From an uncultured Parolsenella sp. (GTDB lineage Bacteria; Actinomycetota; Coriobacteriia; Coriobacteriales; Atopobiaceae), in NCBI RefSeq assembly GCF_934660935.1, contig NZ_CAKUIH010000005.1, positions 62,001-126,000 of the forward strand: DNA of 64,000 nt. Reading direction: 5' to 3'. The notes under the pieces were generated by a model. That model was not told the DNA's origin. It saw only the letters and a program-made list of their open reading frames with translations, and did not search any database. The position numbers and the translations under genes were made by a program. This document shows positions 14,898-23,921 of this stretch, one piece after another (within the stretch, counting starts at the first letter, position 1; each line of letters begins with the position of its first letter).

Positions 14898-15660
14898 CGG
14901 CGCGCGCGATCCACTCACAAGCGGAGATGCGACTCATCAGGGCGTCCTCGCCCAGCGTGGGAGCCACGCCATCTGCCAGGTAAAGACCGATTACGCATTG
15001 GATTCCATACGCATCCGAGCCAACGAAGCGCGCGTACGACTCACAATCGGCGCGGAGGAGATCGCTCATCTCAGATGCCGCGCCGAGGATGTCCGCGCGC
15101 ACGGTGTCGAGGTCTGATCCGTGCGCGACCATGATGCCCATCTCGCACAGCGAGCCCGACGCCGGCGCCCTGCGCGTGAGCGCGGTCTTGTTGAGGACGG
15201 AATTGGGAATCACCTGCTCGTTTCCCAAGCGGTCACGAACGGTGGTGCTGCGCCAGTTGACGTCAACCACCTCGCCCTTAAAACCCGAGACCTCGACGAA
15301 GTCGCCGGGCTGAACCACCTTGCCAGCCATAAGGCCGAGGCCGCCGATAACGTTAGAGACCGTGTCCTGCATACCGAACGAAATAACGAGGGAAGTAACG
15401 CCCAGGGCGGTCACGAAGGCCGTGGGCGCGATGCCAAACACGGGCTGCAGCACCGCGAGCAGGGCGAATGCCCACACGAGAGCACGGGCGAGGTTCACGA
15501 AGATGGAGGCGCTCGGCACGTTCGTGTGCTCGAGCGCACGACGCAGAGCGCGTGTGACCACGTGCGAAAGCCCGGCAGCCACCAACGCGGCGACACCGAG
15601 CGTCACCACGCGAGCGATAAGGCCCGGCATCGACATGCCGAGGAACGTGACCTCTTCCAT
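14893..15660 (-). CDS. Small-conductance mechanosensitive channel, MscS family
   Basis: A 255-residue membrane protein. There are about three N-terminal membrane segments; the last holds the pore-lining GVTSLVISFGMQDTVSNVIGG motif. The beta domain follows with VQPGDFVEVSGFKGEVVDVNWRST and RDRLGNEQVIPNSVL, the hallmark of MscS. It opens on hypo-osmotic shock to release small solutes. It is shorter than the E. coli protein, with a reduced C-terminal domain. The gene starts 2 bases after the stop of pcrA, so the two may be one transcript. Its stop codon is inside a 38-bp tandem duplication. Confidence 0.92.
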   Translation of the reverse strand: MEEVTFLGMSMPGLIARVVTLGVAALVAAGLSHVVTRALRRALEHTNVPSASIFVNLARALVWAFALLAVLQPVFGIAPTAFVTALGVTSLVISFGMQDTVSNVIGGLGLMAGKVVQPGDFVEVSGFKGEVVDVNWRSTTVRDRLGNEQVIPNSVLNKTALTRRAPASGSLCEMGIMVAHGSDLDTVRADILGAASEMSDLLRADCESYARFVGSDAYGIQCVIGLYLADGVAPTLGEDALMSRISACEWIARAA

Positions 15661-15662
15661 AG

Positions 15663-18497
15663 CTATCCCTCGATCTTGACGATGGGCGCGAAGCCCTTCA
15701 TAAGCTTCTTGATCTTGCCCGTTCGCGTGAACTTAACCTCGACAACATCACCCGAGGCCGAGAGGACCACGCCGGGACCGAAGGTCTTGTGCGAGACCTT
15801 GTCGCCCTTGACAAAGCCCTCGGACGTCTTGGCCGCATCGCGCTTGATGCCACCTGACGGGTTCTGGGCAAACGGATCTTCCGCAGGAGCCGACGCGCGA
15901 CCAGAACCGAACACGCGACCAGACCCCGCGGCGTCAAAGCCGCCGGAACCGAAGGTGCGTGGACCAGACCCTCGTCCGCCCAGGGCGGAGAGGGGCAGAC
16001 CAGAGCCGGATGAGATGCCAGAGGCGCTGCGGCCACCAAAGCCCTCGCTCGCGGAGCGGAAGCTCATGCCACCCGCACGATCCTGCGCATTGCCGCCAGC
16101 AGAGCGCGTGGCAGAGCCGAACACCGCGCCGCCATAGGCCTCCGTGCCGCTGCCATACGTGCCGCGGCGATCCCCGCGCTTCTCCCAGCCAACGCCTGAG
16201 AAGCCGTCTGAACCAACACCCACGAGCTGGATATCCTGCTCGGGAATCTCGCGGAGGAAACGGCTCGGCGGATTCGCCGTAGTGGAGCCATAGGTGCGAC
16301 GCGTTGCGGCGTAGGTGAGGAAGAGCTGGCGCTCCGCACGCGTGATGGCGACGTAGGCAAGGCGCCTCTCCTCCTCGACGCCAGACGGGTCATCTTCGTG
16401 ACCGGCATGCGGGAAGATGCCCTCCTCCATGCCGGCAACGAACACGACAGGAAACTCCAGGCCCTTGGCGGAGTGCACCGTCATCATCGTCACCGCGCTG
16501 CTCGAACCCGCGAGGGCGTCGAGATCGCTGCGTAGGGCGAGCCACTCCATGAAGGCGGGAAGCTTCTCGGCGGCAACCGTCACGCTGGGGTCAGTCGGCT
16601 GAGCGGCGGGGGCGGCAGCGGGCACCTCTCCCGCGGCATCAATCATGCCGGCCTCGCGCAGCTGCGCCAGGCTCTCGAGGGTCTCCGCCACGTCATCGTG
16701 GGTCTCGTCGAACTCCTGGGCAACGCCAAGGAACTCGCGTATGTTCTCGATACGGCCGTCCGCCTCAATGGTGTGCTCGGCCTCAAGAGCACTGATAAGG
16801 CCGGCGTCATCAACGATGGACTCAATCACGCGCGCGAGTTCTCCGGATTTGTGGCGCGCAGCCTCGATCACGCCCGTGAACTGGGCAAGCGCTCCCCTGA
16901 CCTTCGCCGTGAGGAGGCCCTCTTCCGCAACGCAAGCCTGGCAGGCAGCCAAAAACGGCATGCCGTTGACCAGGGCGTAGCTCTGGATCTTCGCCACGCT
17001 CGTCGAGCCAATGCCGCGGCGCGGCGTGTTGACCACGCGCAGGGCGCTCACGTCATCCGCGGGATTCACCACGAGCTTGAGGTAGGCCGTGACGTCGCGA
17101 ATCTCCGCACGGTCGAAGAAGCGTGTGCCGCCCACAATCTTGTACGGGACACCGGCACGCAGCAGCATATCTTCGAGGATGCGGCTCTGGGCGTTGGTGC
17201 GATAGAAGACCGCCATGTCGTCGTAGCTCATGCCCGCGGAGTGAATCTTCTCGATCTGGGCGCCGATCCAGCGGCCCTCGTCACGCTCGTCGCTCGCCTG
17301 GTAGGCCTGTACGAGCTCGCCGTCCCCACGCGAGGTGAAGAGGCGCTTCTCCTTGCGACGGCTGTTGTTGGCGACGACGGCGTTCGCAGCGTTGAGGATA
17401 TGGCCGGTCGAGCGGTAGTTCTCCTCCAGCTTCACGACCTTGGCATCCGGATAGTCCTTCTCGAAATCGAGGATGTTCTGGATATCCGCGCCACGCCAGC
17501 TATAAATGGACTGGTCATCATCACCGACGACCATGAGGTTGCGTTGGCTCGCGGCGAGCATGTTCGTGATCTCGTACTGGACGTGGTTGGTGTCCTGGTA
17601 CTCGTCCACGCTGATCTGCACGAAGCGCTGTTGGTACTTGGCCAGGACATCCGGATGATCGCGAAGCAGCTTGTGGGCGTTTATGAGCAGGTCATCGAAA
17701 TCCATAGCGTTCGCGCGTTCAAGGCGAGACTGCAGCTCGCGATAGACGCGAGCCGTCGCCTGAAGGGGTGGCGTGTTGGCAAGCCCCTCGAACTCATCAG
17801 GCAGGACGAGGGCGTTCTTGGCGCTAGAGATGCGAGAGCGAATGCCGTTAAGCGGGAACTGCTTGGGCTCGATGTTGAGGTCGCCCATGATCTGCTTCAC
17901 GAGGCGCTTCGAGTCATCGTCATCATAGATGGTGAAGTTGGAGGTGTAACCCAGCTTGTCCGCGTCATCGCGGAGGATGCGCACGCACATGGCGTGGAAG
18001 GTGCACACCCACATGCCGCGCGTACCACCCGGCAGCAGGGCGTCGAGACGCTCACGCATCTCCTTCGCTGCCTTGTTGGTGAACGTAATGGCGAGAATCT
18101 GCCAGGGGCGCACGCCCTCGTCCGCAATCATGTGGGCGATGCGGTAGGTGAGCACGCGCGTCTTGCCTGAGCCGGCACCAGCAAGCACGAGCAGCGGACC
18201 ATGCGTGCACTCCGCGGCCTCGCGCTGGGCTGGATTGAGGCTCGCGAGGTCGATCGTCACCGCGGGCGGCGTCCAGCGTGGGCGCGTCGGGACCGGTGCG
18301 GAGGCGGGGGCCGGCGCGGGCGCCGGGACCGTCGTCGCAGCCACCGCCGGAGCCGCGGCGGGGATCGAGAAGAGCTGCTCGGTCACGGGCGCAACGGGCT
18401 TCGTGACCGCGGGCTGCGCGCCGGCGCCCTGCGCTCCCGTGACAAAGTTGGGCAACGTCAGGTCACGGGCGCTTCTCTTGGCTGGTCCTTGCGTCAT
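15663..18497 (-). CDS. pcrA: ATP-dependent DNA helicase, UvrD/PcrA type
   Basis: A 944-residue superfamily 1 helicase. After an 80-residue low-complexity Ala/Pro N-terminal extension come the Q motif (LNPAQREAA), Walker A AGAGSGKTR (near 106-114), motif Ia ITFTNKAAKEM, DEYQDTN, GDDDQSIYSWRGAD, EENYRSTGHIL, HSAKGLEFPVVFVAG and the final VAITRAERQLFLTYA. It unwinds DNA 3' to 5' in nucleotide-excision and replication repair. The C-terminal 160 residues hold a Gly/Ser/Arg-rich linker and then GDKVSHKTFGPGVVLS plus VEVKFTRTGKIKKLM, the Tudor-like tail of PcrA that binds RNA polymerase. The N-terminal extension is unusual. mscS follows after 2 bases. Confidence 0.95.
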   Translation of the reverse strand: MTQGPAKRSARDLTLPNFVTGAQGAGAQPAVTKPVAPVTEQLFSIPAAAPAVAATTVPAPAPAPASAPVPTRPRWTPPAVTIDLASLNPAQREAAECTHGPLLVLAGAGSGKTRVLTYRIAHMIADEGVRPWQILAITFTNKAAKEMRERLDALLPGGTRGMWVCTFHAMCVRILRDDADKLGYTSNFTIYDDDDSKRLVKQIMGDLNIEPKQFPLNGIRSRISSAKNALVLPDEFEGLANTPPLQATARVYRELQSRLERANAMDFDDLLINAHKLLRDHPDVLAKYQQRFVQISVDEYQDTNHVQYEITNMLAASQRNLMVVGDDDQSIYSWRGADIQNILDFEKDYPDAKVVKLEENYRSTGHILNAANAVVANNSRRKEKRLFTSRGDGELVQAYQASDERDEGRWIGAQIEKIHSAGMSYDDMAVFYRTNAQSRILEDMLLRAGVPYKIVGGTRFFDRAEIRDVTAYLKLVVNPADDVSALRVVNTPRRGIGSTSVAKIQSYALVNGMPFLAACQACVAEEGLLTAKVRGALAQFTGVIEAARHKSGELARVIESIVDDAGLISALEAEHTIEADGRIENIREFLGVAQEFDETHDDVAETLESLAQLREAGMIDAAGEVPAAAPAAQPTDPSVTVAAEKLPAFMEWLALRSDLDALAGSSSAVTMMTVHSAKGLEFPVVFVAGMEEGIFPHAGHEDDPSGVEEERRLAYVAITRAERQLFLTYAATRRTYGSTTANPPSRFLREIPEQDIQLVGVGSDGFSGVGWEKRGDRRGTYGSGTEAYGGAVFGSATRSAGGNAQDRAGGMSFRSASEGFGGRSASGISSGSGLPLSALGGRGSGPRTFGSGGFDAAGSGRVFGSGRASAPAEDPFAQNPSGGIKRDAAKTSEGFVKGDKVSHKTFGPGVVLSASGDVVEVKFTRTGKIKKLMKGFAPIVKIEG

Positions 18498-18692
18498 ACG
18501 TAGTCTCCCTGGTCATGCGCGCGGAAACCCGATGGCGAGACCGGGGCGAAGACCCCAGCCGCGAAGCCAGAACGAACCGCGTCGCGAGATTTATCGTTCC
18601 TAGTCTAACCGCGACCGCGGACAGAAACTCAAAGCGCCTAGAATGGACAGATGCTGACTAGTCCCGCATTTCTTTGCGACGAAAGGAACGCC

Positions 18693-19703
18693 ATGCCCAG
18701 GCATCGAGTCCTCTACTACGCCCTCCCCGAATACCTCGACTTTGGGCACAAGGTCCTTTCCCAGAAGCCCTACGCCGACGCCATCGACCTCGTCGATTGC
18801 GTTCACGCGCCCTACTGCTCCCCCACCGCCGAGGAGCTTGACGGCATGGAAGCCGTCATCGGCGAGTTCATGCCCGTCGACGCCGAGTGCGCGGCGCGCA
18901 TGGAGGCCGCCGGCGTGAAGCTCGTCGCGAGCATGTCCATCGGCACCAATCACATGGACCTCGCCGCCCTCCGCGAGCACGGCGTCACGGTCACGAACTG
19001 CCCCGGCTACTGCGCCGAAGACGTGGCGACGCATGCCCTCGGCCTCATGCTCGACCTCTTCCGCAAGATCACGTTCCAGAACCGCTCCATGCTCGGGGGC
19101 GGCTGGGACCCCGTGGAGGGCTACCCCACCACGCGCGTCTCGGGAAAGACCCTGGGTCTCGTGTTCTTTGGACATATCGCTCAGGCGCTCGCCCCCATGG
19201 CCCGCGGCCTGGGCATGCGCGTCGTCGCATGGGCGCCCACGAAGAGCGCCGAGACCCTCGCGGAGTTTGACGTCGAAAAGGCCGAGACGCTCGACGACCT
19301 CCTCGTCCAGTCCGACGTCGTGAGCCTCCACTGCCCGCTCATCCCCGAGACGGAAGGGTTTATCGGCAAGCGCGAGCTCGCCCTCATGAAGCCGAGCGCG
19401 TATCTCATCAATACCGCCCGAGGGGAGATCGTGGACGAAGACGCGCTCGTGGCGGCGTTGGATGAGAGCATCGCCAGCGACGGAGAGCGCGGCATCACGG
19501 CGGCGGGGCTCGACACCCTCGCAGGCGAGAACGACGGCACGGACAACCTCAACCGCCGGCTCATCGAGCACCCACGCTGCGTGACGACGCCGCACTCGGC
19601 CTACCTCTCGCGCGAGAGCACGCTCACGCTCGCGAGCATGTCGCTCGATTCCTGCGCCGAGATTCTGATTGAGGGCCGCACGCCCACCAACGCCGTGAAC
19701 TAG
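18693..19703 (+). CDS. D-isomer-specific 2-hydroxyacid dehydrogenase family protein
   Basis: A 336-residue NAD(P)-dependent oxidoreductase of the lactate/phosphoglycerate dehydrogenase superfamily. Residues such as VKLVASMSIGTNHMDLAAL (substrate side), LINTARGEIVDEDALV (the catalytic Arg) and TPHSAYLS (the catalytic His) are in place. The nucleotide-binding loop reads TLGLVFFGHIAQALA, so the second glycine of GxGxxG is replaced by Phe, which may weaken or alter cofactor use. The substrate is not deducible. The ATG at 18693 follows AAAGGA at good spacing; an upstream TTG-like extension is not needed. A 195-base gap divides it from the leftward pcrA, so promoters are divergent. Confidence 0.85.
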   Translation: MPRHRVLYYALPEYLDFGHKVLSQKPYADAIDLVDCVHAPYCSPTAEELDGMEAVIGEFMPVDAECAARMEAAGVKLVASMSIGTNHMDLAALREHGVTVTNCPGYCAEDVATHALGLMLDLFRKITFQNRSMLGGGWDPVEGYPTTRVSGKTLGLVFFGHIAQALAPMARGLGMRVVAWAPTKSAETLAEFDVEKAETLDDLLVQSDVVSLHCPLIPETEGFIGKRELALMKPSAYLINTARGEIVDEDALVAALDESIASDGERGITAAGLDTLAGENDGTDNLNRRLIEHPRCVTTPHSAYLSRESTLTLASMSLDSCAEILIEGRTPTNAVN

Positions 19704-19786
19704 AACCCGGACAGGACCGCGCACTTTTTCGTTGCGGCCCCAAAACACACCGTGCGCACAAACCCGTTATTCGCACGCGCCATGCA

Positions 19787-19820
19787 CCGCGCGCAAGCCA
19801 TGCCCCGCGCGCAAGCCATG
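19787..19820. repeat. Short tandem repeat, CCGCGCGCAAGCCATG, two copies
   Basis: Exact copies at 19787-19802 and 19805-19820 start 18 bases apart; a partial copy (CGCGCCATG) precedes them. They lie in the convergent gap downstream of the hydroxyacid dehydrogenase gene. Confidence 0.6.
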
Positions 19821-19930
19821 ATGCCGTGCCGGCCGGCCGTTGTGCTCCTACGGCCAACCACTCCGCCCCCTACGTCGTGACGGGAACAATTGCCGAGCTT
19901 TACGTGTGACTCAGCCAGACTTCAAAACAA

Positions 19931-19963
19931 AGGCCGGCCCGGGACTTGTCGCCCGGGCCGGCC
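19931..19963 (-). terminator. Terminator of the zinc-ribbon gene at 19993
   Basis: AGGCCGGCCCGGG pairs perfectly with CCCGGGCCGGCCT across a 7-base loop; leftward it is followed by TTGTTTTG. Confidence 0.85.
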
Positions 19964-19992
19964 TATTTAGAGCTACTTGCGAACAGCGCCTG

Positions 19993-20580
19993 TTACTTCT
20001 TCAGCAACGACAAGACTCCGCCAACGGCGACGGCGGCACCAGAGAGAACGAAGAGGTTAAAGGCAATCCCCATGGTAAAGAAGCCATAGCCCTGGTCATC
20101 GACCTGGCCCTTCCAGGCGAAGACGAAGCCAAGGAGGATCACGGCGACAACGACGCGAGCGATCGCGCCAGGCTTGCCCTTCACAAGAAGGGAGACAACA
20201 AGTGCGATGACCGGAATGACGAGGAACAGGATGTTTGCGAACTCGCCGTCCATGCTCATACCATAGACCGTGGTGCCGAAGGTCATCTGCTTGGCACTCA
20301 ACGTGGTGGTGGAGCCAAAGACGCTCAGCGAGATGATGGGCATGAAGAACGCCACGATGCCCACAATGGCAGCGACGACGGACACAAGCATGCCGAGGTC
20401 GTTCGTCGCAAGGCCCGAAACGGCAATGCCGGGCTTGACGGGCTGGACAGGCTGAGCGGGCGGAACATAGCCAGCCTGAGGAGCGGCGGCGGGAGCGGGA
20501 GCACCGCCGAGCTGGGAGCCGCAGCTCGCGCAGAACCTAGAGCCGTCAGGGAGCTGAGTTCCGCACTTAGGACAAAACAT
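19993..20580 (-). CDS. Zinc-ribbon membrane protein
   Basis: A 195-residue protein starting with a zinc ribbon (CPKCGTQLPDGSRFCASC, residues 3-20), a Pro/Ala/Gln linker of about 35 residues, and then four hydrophobic segments (about residues 60-83, 108-130, 137-150 and 167-192). Loops contain FGSTTTLSAKQMTFGTTVYGM, cut here by the last two segments. It resembles in plan the protein at 13488, with membrane spans in place of an exported domain. The function is unknown. The ATG at 20578-20580 follows AGGAGG. It is monocistronic, with its own terminator 30 bases after the stop. Confidence 0.8.
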   Translation of the reverse strand: MFCPKCGTQLPDGSRFCASCGSQLGGAPAPAAAPQAGYVPPAQPVQPVKPGIAVSGLATNDLGMLVSVVAAIVGIVAFFMPIISLSVFGSTTTLSAKQMTFGTTVYGMSMDGEFANILFLVIPVIALVVSLLVKGKPGAIARVVVAVILLGFVFAWKGQVDDQGYGFFTMGIAFNLFVLSGAAVAVGGVLSLLKK

Positions 20581-20655
20581 GGGACCCTCCTTGGTCATCG
20601 GAGTATTGGCCCCAGTATACACTCCGACAAATTGCCGCCCGCGAACACGCGACCC

Positions 20656-21600
20656 CTATGCAATGCCAAGCGCCGGAGCAATCACGAGGAAGAACGCGAG
20701 CACGACCACGCCAAGGACGATGCGGTACCAGCCGAAGACCTTGAAGTCATGCTTGCGCACAAAGCCCGTAAGCCACTTGATCGCAACGAGCGACACCACG
20801 AACGCCACGACAAGGCCCACCAGCATGATCCCCCACTCGTTGGCGCTCATCACGGCGCCCTTGAGCGCGAACTTGACGATCTTGAGCAAGCTCGCGCCGA
20901 ACATGACGGGAATGGCGAGGAAGAACGTGAACTCCGCCGCCACGGCACGCGTGCAGCCAAGCAGCAGGCCACCGATGATCGTGGATCCCGAGCGCGACGT
21001 GCCCGGCACAAGCGAGAGGACCTGGAAGCAGCCGATGCCGATCGCCGTCTTGTACGTGACCTCATCGACACTCGTAATAGCACCGAAGTCGGAGTCCTTC
21101 TCGGCAAGGTCATCGGTCACGCCCGGGGCGAAGTGCGCACCGTGGGGGCGCTCGGCAACCATCTCGGAACGACGACGCGCGCGCCAGTTCTCGATCAGGA
21201 TGAACGCAATGCCGTAGACGATGAGAGCACCGGCAACCACATAAGAGTTGTGGAAGTGCTCGTCCATGAAGTCATCGAGCGGCAGCCCGATGACTGCGGC
21301 AGGGATGCAACCCACGACGATCTTGCCCCAGAGGCTCCAAGTGGCGCGACGACCCTCCTTACCCTTGCTTGGGCTAAAGGGGTTGAGCTGATGGAAGTAC
21401 AGCACGCAGACGGAGAGAATCGCACCCAGCTGAATAACGACGAGGAACATGTTCCAGAACTCTTCGGTGACGTTCAGCTTCACGAACTCGTCGACCAGGA
21501 TCATGTGGCCGGTCGAGGAGATGGGTAGCCACTCGGTGATGCCCTCGACCAGACCAAGGAAGGAGGATTTGAGCAGGTCGATGGGGTTCATGGGGATCAT
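20656..21600 (-). CDS. uppP: Undecaprenyl-diphosphatase
   Basis: A 314-residue integral membrane enzyme that dephosphorylates undecaprenyl diphosphate to recycle the lipid carrier of cell-wall synthesis; overproduction is known to give bacitracin resistance. The two family motifs are clear: GLVEGITEWLPISSTGH near the N-terminus and VLSLVPGTSRSGSTIIGG in the middle. About eight membrane segments. A cytoplasmic or loop insert of about 45 residues (RRRSEMVAERPHGAHF and on) makes it longer than the usual 270. The ATG at 21598-21600 follows AAAGG with a second ATG three codons later. Confidence 0.95.
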   Translation of the reverse strand: MIPMNPIDLLKSSFLGLVEGITEWLPISSTGHMILVDEFVKLNVTEEFWNMFLVVIQLGAILSVCVLYFHQLNPFSPSKGKEGRRATWSLWGKIVVGCIPAAVIGLPLDDFMDEHFHNSYVVAGALIVYGIAFILIENWRARRRSEMVAERPHGAHFAPGVTDDLAEKDSDFGAITSVDEVTYKTAIGIGCFQVLSLVPGTSRSGSTIIGGLLLGCTRAVAAEFTFFLAIPVMFGASLLKIVKFALKGAVMSANEWGIMLVGLVVAFVVSLVAIKWLTGFVRKHDFKVFGWYRIVLGVVVLAFFLVIAPALGIA

Positions 21601-21932
21601 TCAGGACCTTTCGATTTGAGCGCGGCGGGATGCTGCGATTGATCGCGTGGCTGCGGTTAGCACAGTCACTGATTATGATGCGCCGAACGAGCGAGGCGTC
21701 CATCGGACACCCGATGTAACAAACCCCACAGAACCAGACGCAGCCGCTTCGCCCGCGGAACCAAGCGAGGCAGAATTGCGCACGGTCGCCGTCCACCGAC
21801 GCATTCGCCCGCATGTCAACGAGCCGCTCGAGATTCCGCAGCCGGGGTATACCTAGGGCATGACCGGACGCGGAACACCCCTATGACCGGCCGGGGCTCT
21901 CAGGGACCCCACCCAGAGAAACGAGGTACGTC
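21601..21932. other. Divergent promoter region between uppP and usp
   Basis: A 332-base gap between two divergent genes. A 69-codon open frame at 21647-21856 has no ribosome site and no family resemblance. I see no hairpin or repeat that stands out. Confidence 0.4.
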
Positions 21933-22382
21933 ATGGCAACCCTCAACGACATTGGTTACAAGAAGGTATTCGTCTCACTCGATGGTTCTGAACAGCAGGA
22001 CAAGGTGCTCAGCCGCGCCATCGTCGTGGCGGCTAACAACGGTGCGGAGCTATACATCGGCCACGTCATCGACTCCACGGTCCTCGAGACCGCTGGCGCC
22101 TTCCCGTCAGACCTCATTCCCGGTATGGACAAGGCATTCCGCGAGTCCATTGAGCCCCTCGTTACCGAAGCCAAGGCGAACGATCGCATCCCGAAGGTCG
22201 AGGTTCAGGTAAAGACCGGCCGCATTCGCGAGACCCTCAAGGAGGAGCTGCTCGACGTCATTAAGCCCGACCTCGTACTTTGCGGGGCACGCGGCCTCTC
22301 GAGCATCAAGTACGCGCTGCTCGGCTCCATCTCGACGTTCCTGCTTCGCAACACCGACTGCGACATCCTCGTCGTGAAGTAG
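21933..22382 (+). CDS. Universal stress protein, UspA family
   Basis: A 149-residue single-domain Usp. KKVFVSLDGSEQQDKVLSRA is the first strand and helix, and the nucleotide-binding motif GARGLSSIKYALLGS (G-x2-G-x8-9-GS) is at residues 121-135, so it probably binds ATP. The final strand CDILVVK ends the fold. Such proteins accumulate in stationary phase or under energy or oxidative stress. The ATG follows GAGGT. It is monocistronic. Confidence 0.93.
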   Translation: MATLNDIGYKKVFVSLDGSEQQDKVLSRAIVVAANNGAELYIGHVIDSTVLETAGAFPSDLIPGMDKAFRESIEPLVTEAKANDRIPKVEVQVKTGRIRETLKEELLDVIKPDLVLCGARGLSSIKYALLGSISTFLLRNTDCDILVVK

Positions 22383-22401
22383 CACCCGCTCTGGCACCCT
22401 G

Positions 22402-22452
22402 CCGCACATCGTGGCTCGTGCCCACACGGGCAGCCCCGCCGCACATCGTGGC
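22402..22452. repeat. Two copies of CCGCACATCGTGGC
   Basis: Copies at 22402-22415 and 22439-22452 start 37 bases apart, each followed by TCGTGCCC or CCGTGCCC. The core resembles the CACGCAAATCGTGG copy at 6643. Confidence 0.55.
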
Positions 22453-22564
22453 CCGTGCCCGTACCAAGCAGCGCCGCCGCAGGTAAAAGCATGTAATGGC
22501 AGAGCTTTTCACCAGCTCCACGCAAACGCTCGCCTCGCGGAACGTCAACTGGCAAAAATCACAC

Positions 22565-22599
22565 AAGCGCCGTCGATGGACATCCCATCGACGGCGCTT
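22565..22599. terminator. Terminator-like hairpin
   Basis: AAGCGCCGTCGATGG pairs perfectly with its complement across 5 bases. It lies 180 bases after usp, with only a weak T-run (CCCTATTTA). Confidence 0.65.
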
Positions 22600-22784
22600 A
22601 GCCCTATTTAGCTGGGGAATGTGTGAAGTGGGCCGGTAAAAGGTAGACTATTGTCCGTATGCCCTTCGATTCGAGTACAACCTCGTCTCGCGGACACGGG
22701 CCATCCGGCGTCACTCGCCGCCTTGTCCAATGGTAAAAAAGGGGCCGGAGCGCGTGCGGTCCTAAGACTGACCTCGGGAGTAGC

Positions 22785-23816
22785 ATGAAGAAACGCAGCG
22801 TGAAGGCAAAGGCGGTTCTGACCGTAGTGGCCAGCGTCGTCCTATCCACGTGCTGCGTTCTGGCACTCCCCGCTCACATCGCCCACGCCACTTCAGTCGA
22901 TGAGCTCCAGGCCAAGGTCGACGAGGCGGCCATGGCCTATGACGAGGCGACGGCCAAGGTCAACGAGCTCCAGACCAAGATCGACGAGTCGCAGGCAAAG
23001 ATCGACGAGGTCACCGCCCTCCTCCCCGAGCAGCGCGACCGCGCCGCGGTGTCGATGAGCTCCATCTACAAGATGCAGCAGGACACCCCGGGTCTCGTGA
23101 GCCTGCTCCTTTCTGCCAATGATTTCTCGGATTTCCTCACGACCTACCAGTACATCAGCGCTATCCAGCGTTCCAACTCCGATGATCTCAACGAGCTCGT
23201 CAACATGGAGAACGAGCTCACGAGCGCCCAGCAGACGCTTGCCGCCGCCAAGGAAGAGGCTGACAACCAGCAGCGCCAGGCGCAGGAAGCCATGAACCAG
23301 GCCCAGGCCGCGCTCGATCAGCTCAACGCCCAGATTTCCGCTCAGGCAGCCGCAGAGGCAGCCGCTCGCGAGAACGCGAACACCCAACAGAATCAGACGC
23401 CCGAGACTGGCTCCAGCAACAACTCGAACGGCAATTCCAACGCAGGCACCGACACGGGCAAGTCCGATCCGGGCGCGACCGACGGCTCCGAGGTCGAGAC
23501 TGACGGCGAGTGGATGATCGGCTATGCATCCGCCTACTCCGTCGCTGACAACACCGGCGGCAACGCCACCGCCTCGGGCGACATCCTCACGGACGACTCC
23601 ATGACCGTCGCTGTTCCGCTGAGTCAGCGCTATCTGCTTGGCCGTACCGTTCAGATCCGCTACGGCGGCAGGACCATCACCGCAACCGTGAACGACGTGG
23701 GTGGCTTCGCCCAGCACGGCCGCGCCCTCGACCTCGCTGGCGGTTGCTGGAAGGCCTTCGGCTGCTCGTCGCCCTATGAGTGGGGCGTTCGCGCCGTTCA
23801 GTATCGCTTCCTGTAG
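22785..23816 (+). CDS. Secreted coiled-coil protein with a double-psi beta-barrel (RlpA/3D-like) domain
   Basis: A 343-residue exported protein. Residues 1-35 are a signal peptide with a basic start (MKKRSVKAKA), hydrophobic core and an AHA cleavage site. Residues 38-190 are a coiled coil like that of PcsB/CwlO-type cell-wall proteins (ELQAKVDEA, LPEQRDRAAVSMSSIYKMQ, LLLSANDFSDFL). A Ser/Asn/Gly linker follows, and the last 105 residues form a double-psi barrel with GYASAYSVADNTGGNATASG and VNDVGGFAQHGRALDLA. These combinations are usual in peptidoglycan-associated lytic or division proteins. The ATG follows GGGAG. The enzymatic activity is not certain. Confidence 0.85.
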   Translation: MKKRSVKAKAVLTVVASVVLSTCCVLALPAHIAHATSVDELQAKVDEAAMAYDEATAKVNELQTKIDESQAKIDEVTALLPEQRDRAAVSMSSIYKMQQDTPGLVSLLLSANDFSDFLTTYQYISAIQRSNSDDLNELVNMENELTSAQQTLAAAKEEADNQQRQAQEAMNQAQAALDQLNAQISAQAAAEAAARENANTQQNQTPETGSSNNSNGNSNAGTDTGKSDPGATDGSEVETDGEWMIGYASAYSVADNTGGNATASGDILTDDSMTVAVPLSQRYLLGRTVQIRYGGRTITATVNDVGGFAQHGRALDLAGGCWKAFGCSSPYEWGVRAVQYRFL

Positions 23817-23921
23817 CATCGGCCGCGAAAGCCCAGCACGATCCCATCGCAACCAAAGCAAGGCGCCAAGGTTCATCCGCAACAGCAAACAGGGCAGGCA
23901 CCCGGCCCGCGGCCAGAGCCC

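Larger units (their letters stand above)
22383..22784. other. Intergenic region with repeats and terminator
   Basis: The 402-base gap after usp contains two CCGCACATCGTGGC repeats and one strong hairpin, both listed. The last 150 bases before the secreted protein gene at 22785 hold its promoter, which I cannot place exactly. Confidence 0.45.

Noticed and set aside
21647..21856. A 69-codon ORF between uppP and usp
   Set aside because: No ribosome site, no similarity, and it occupies the divergent promoter region.
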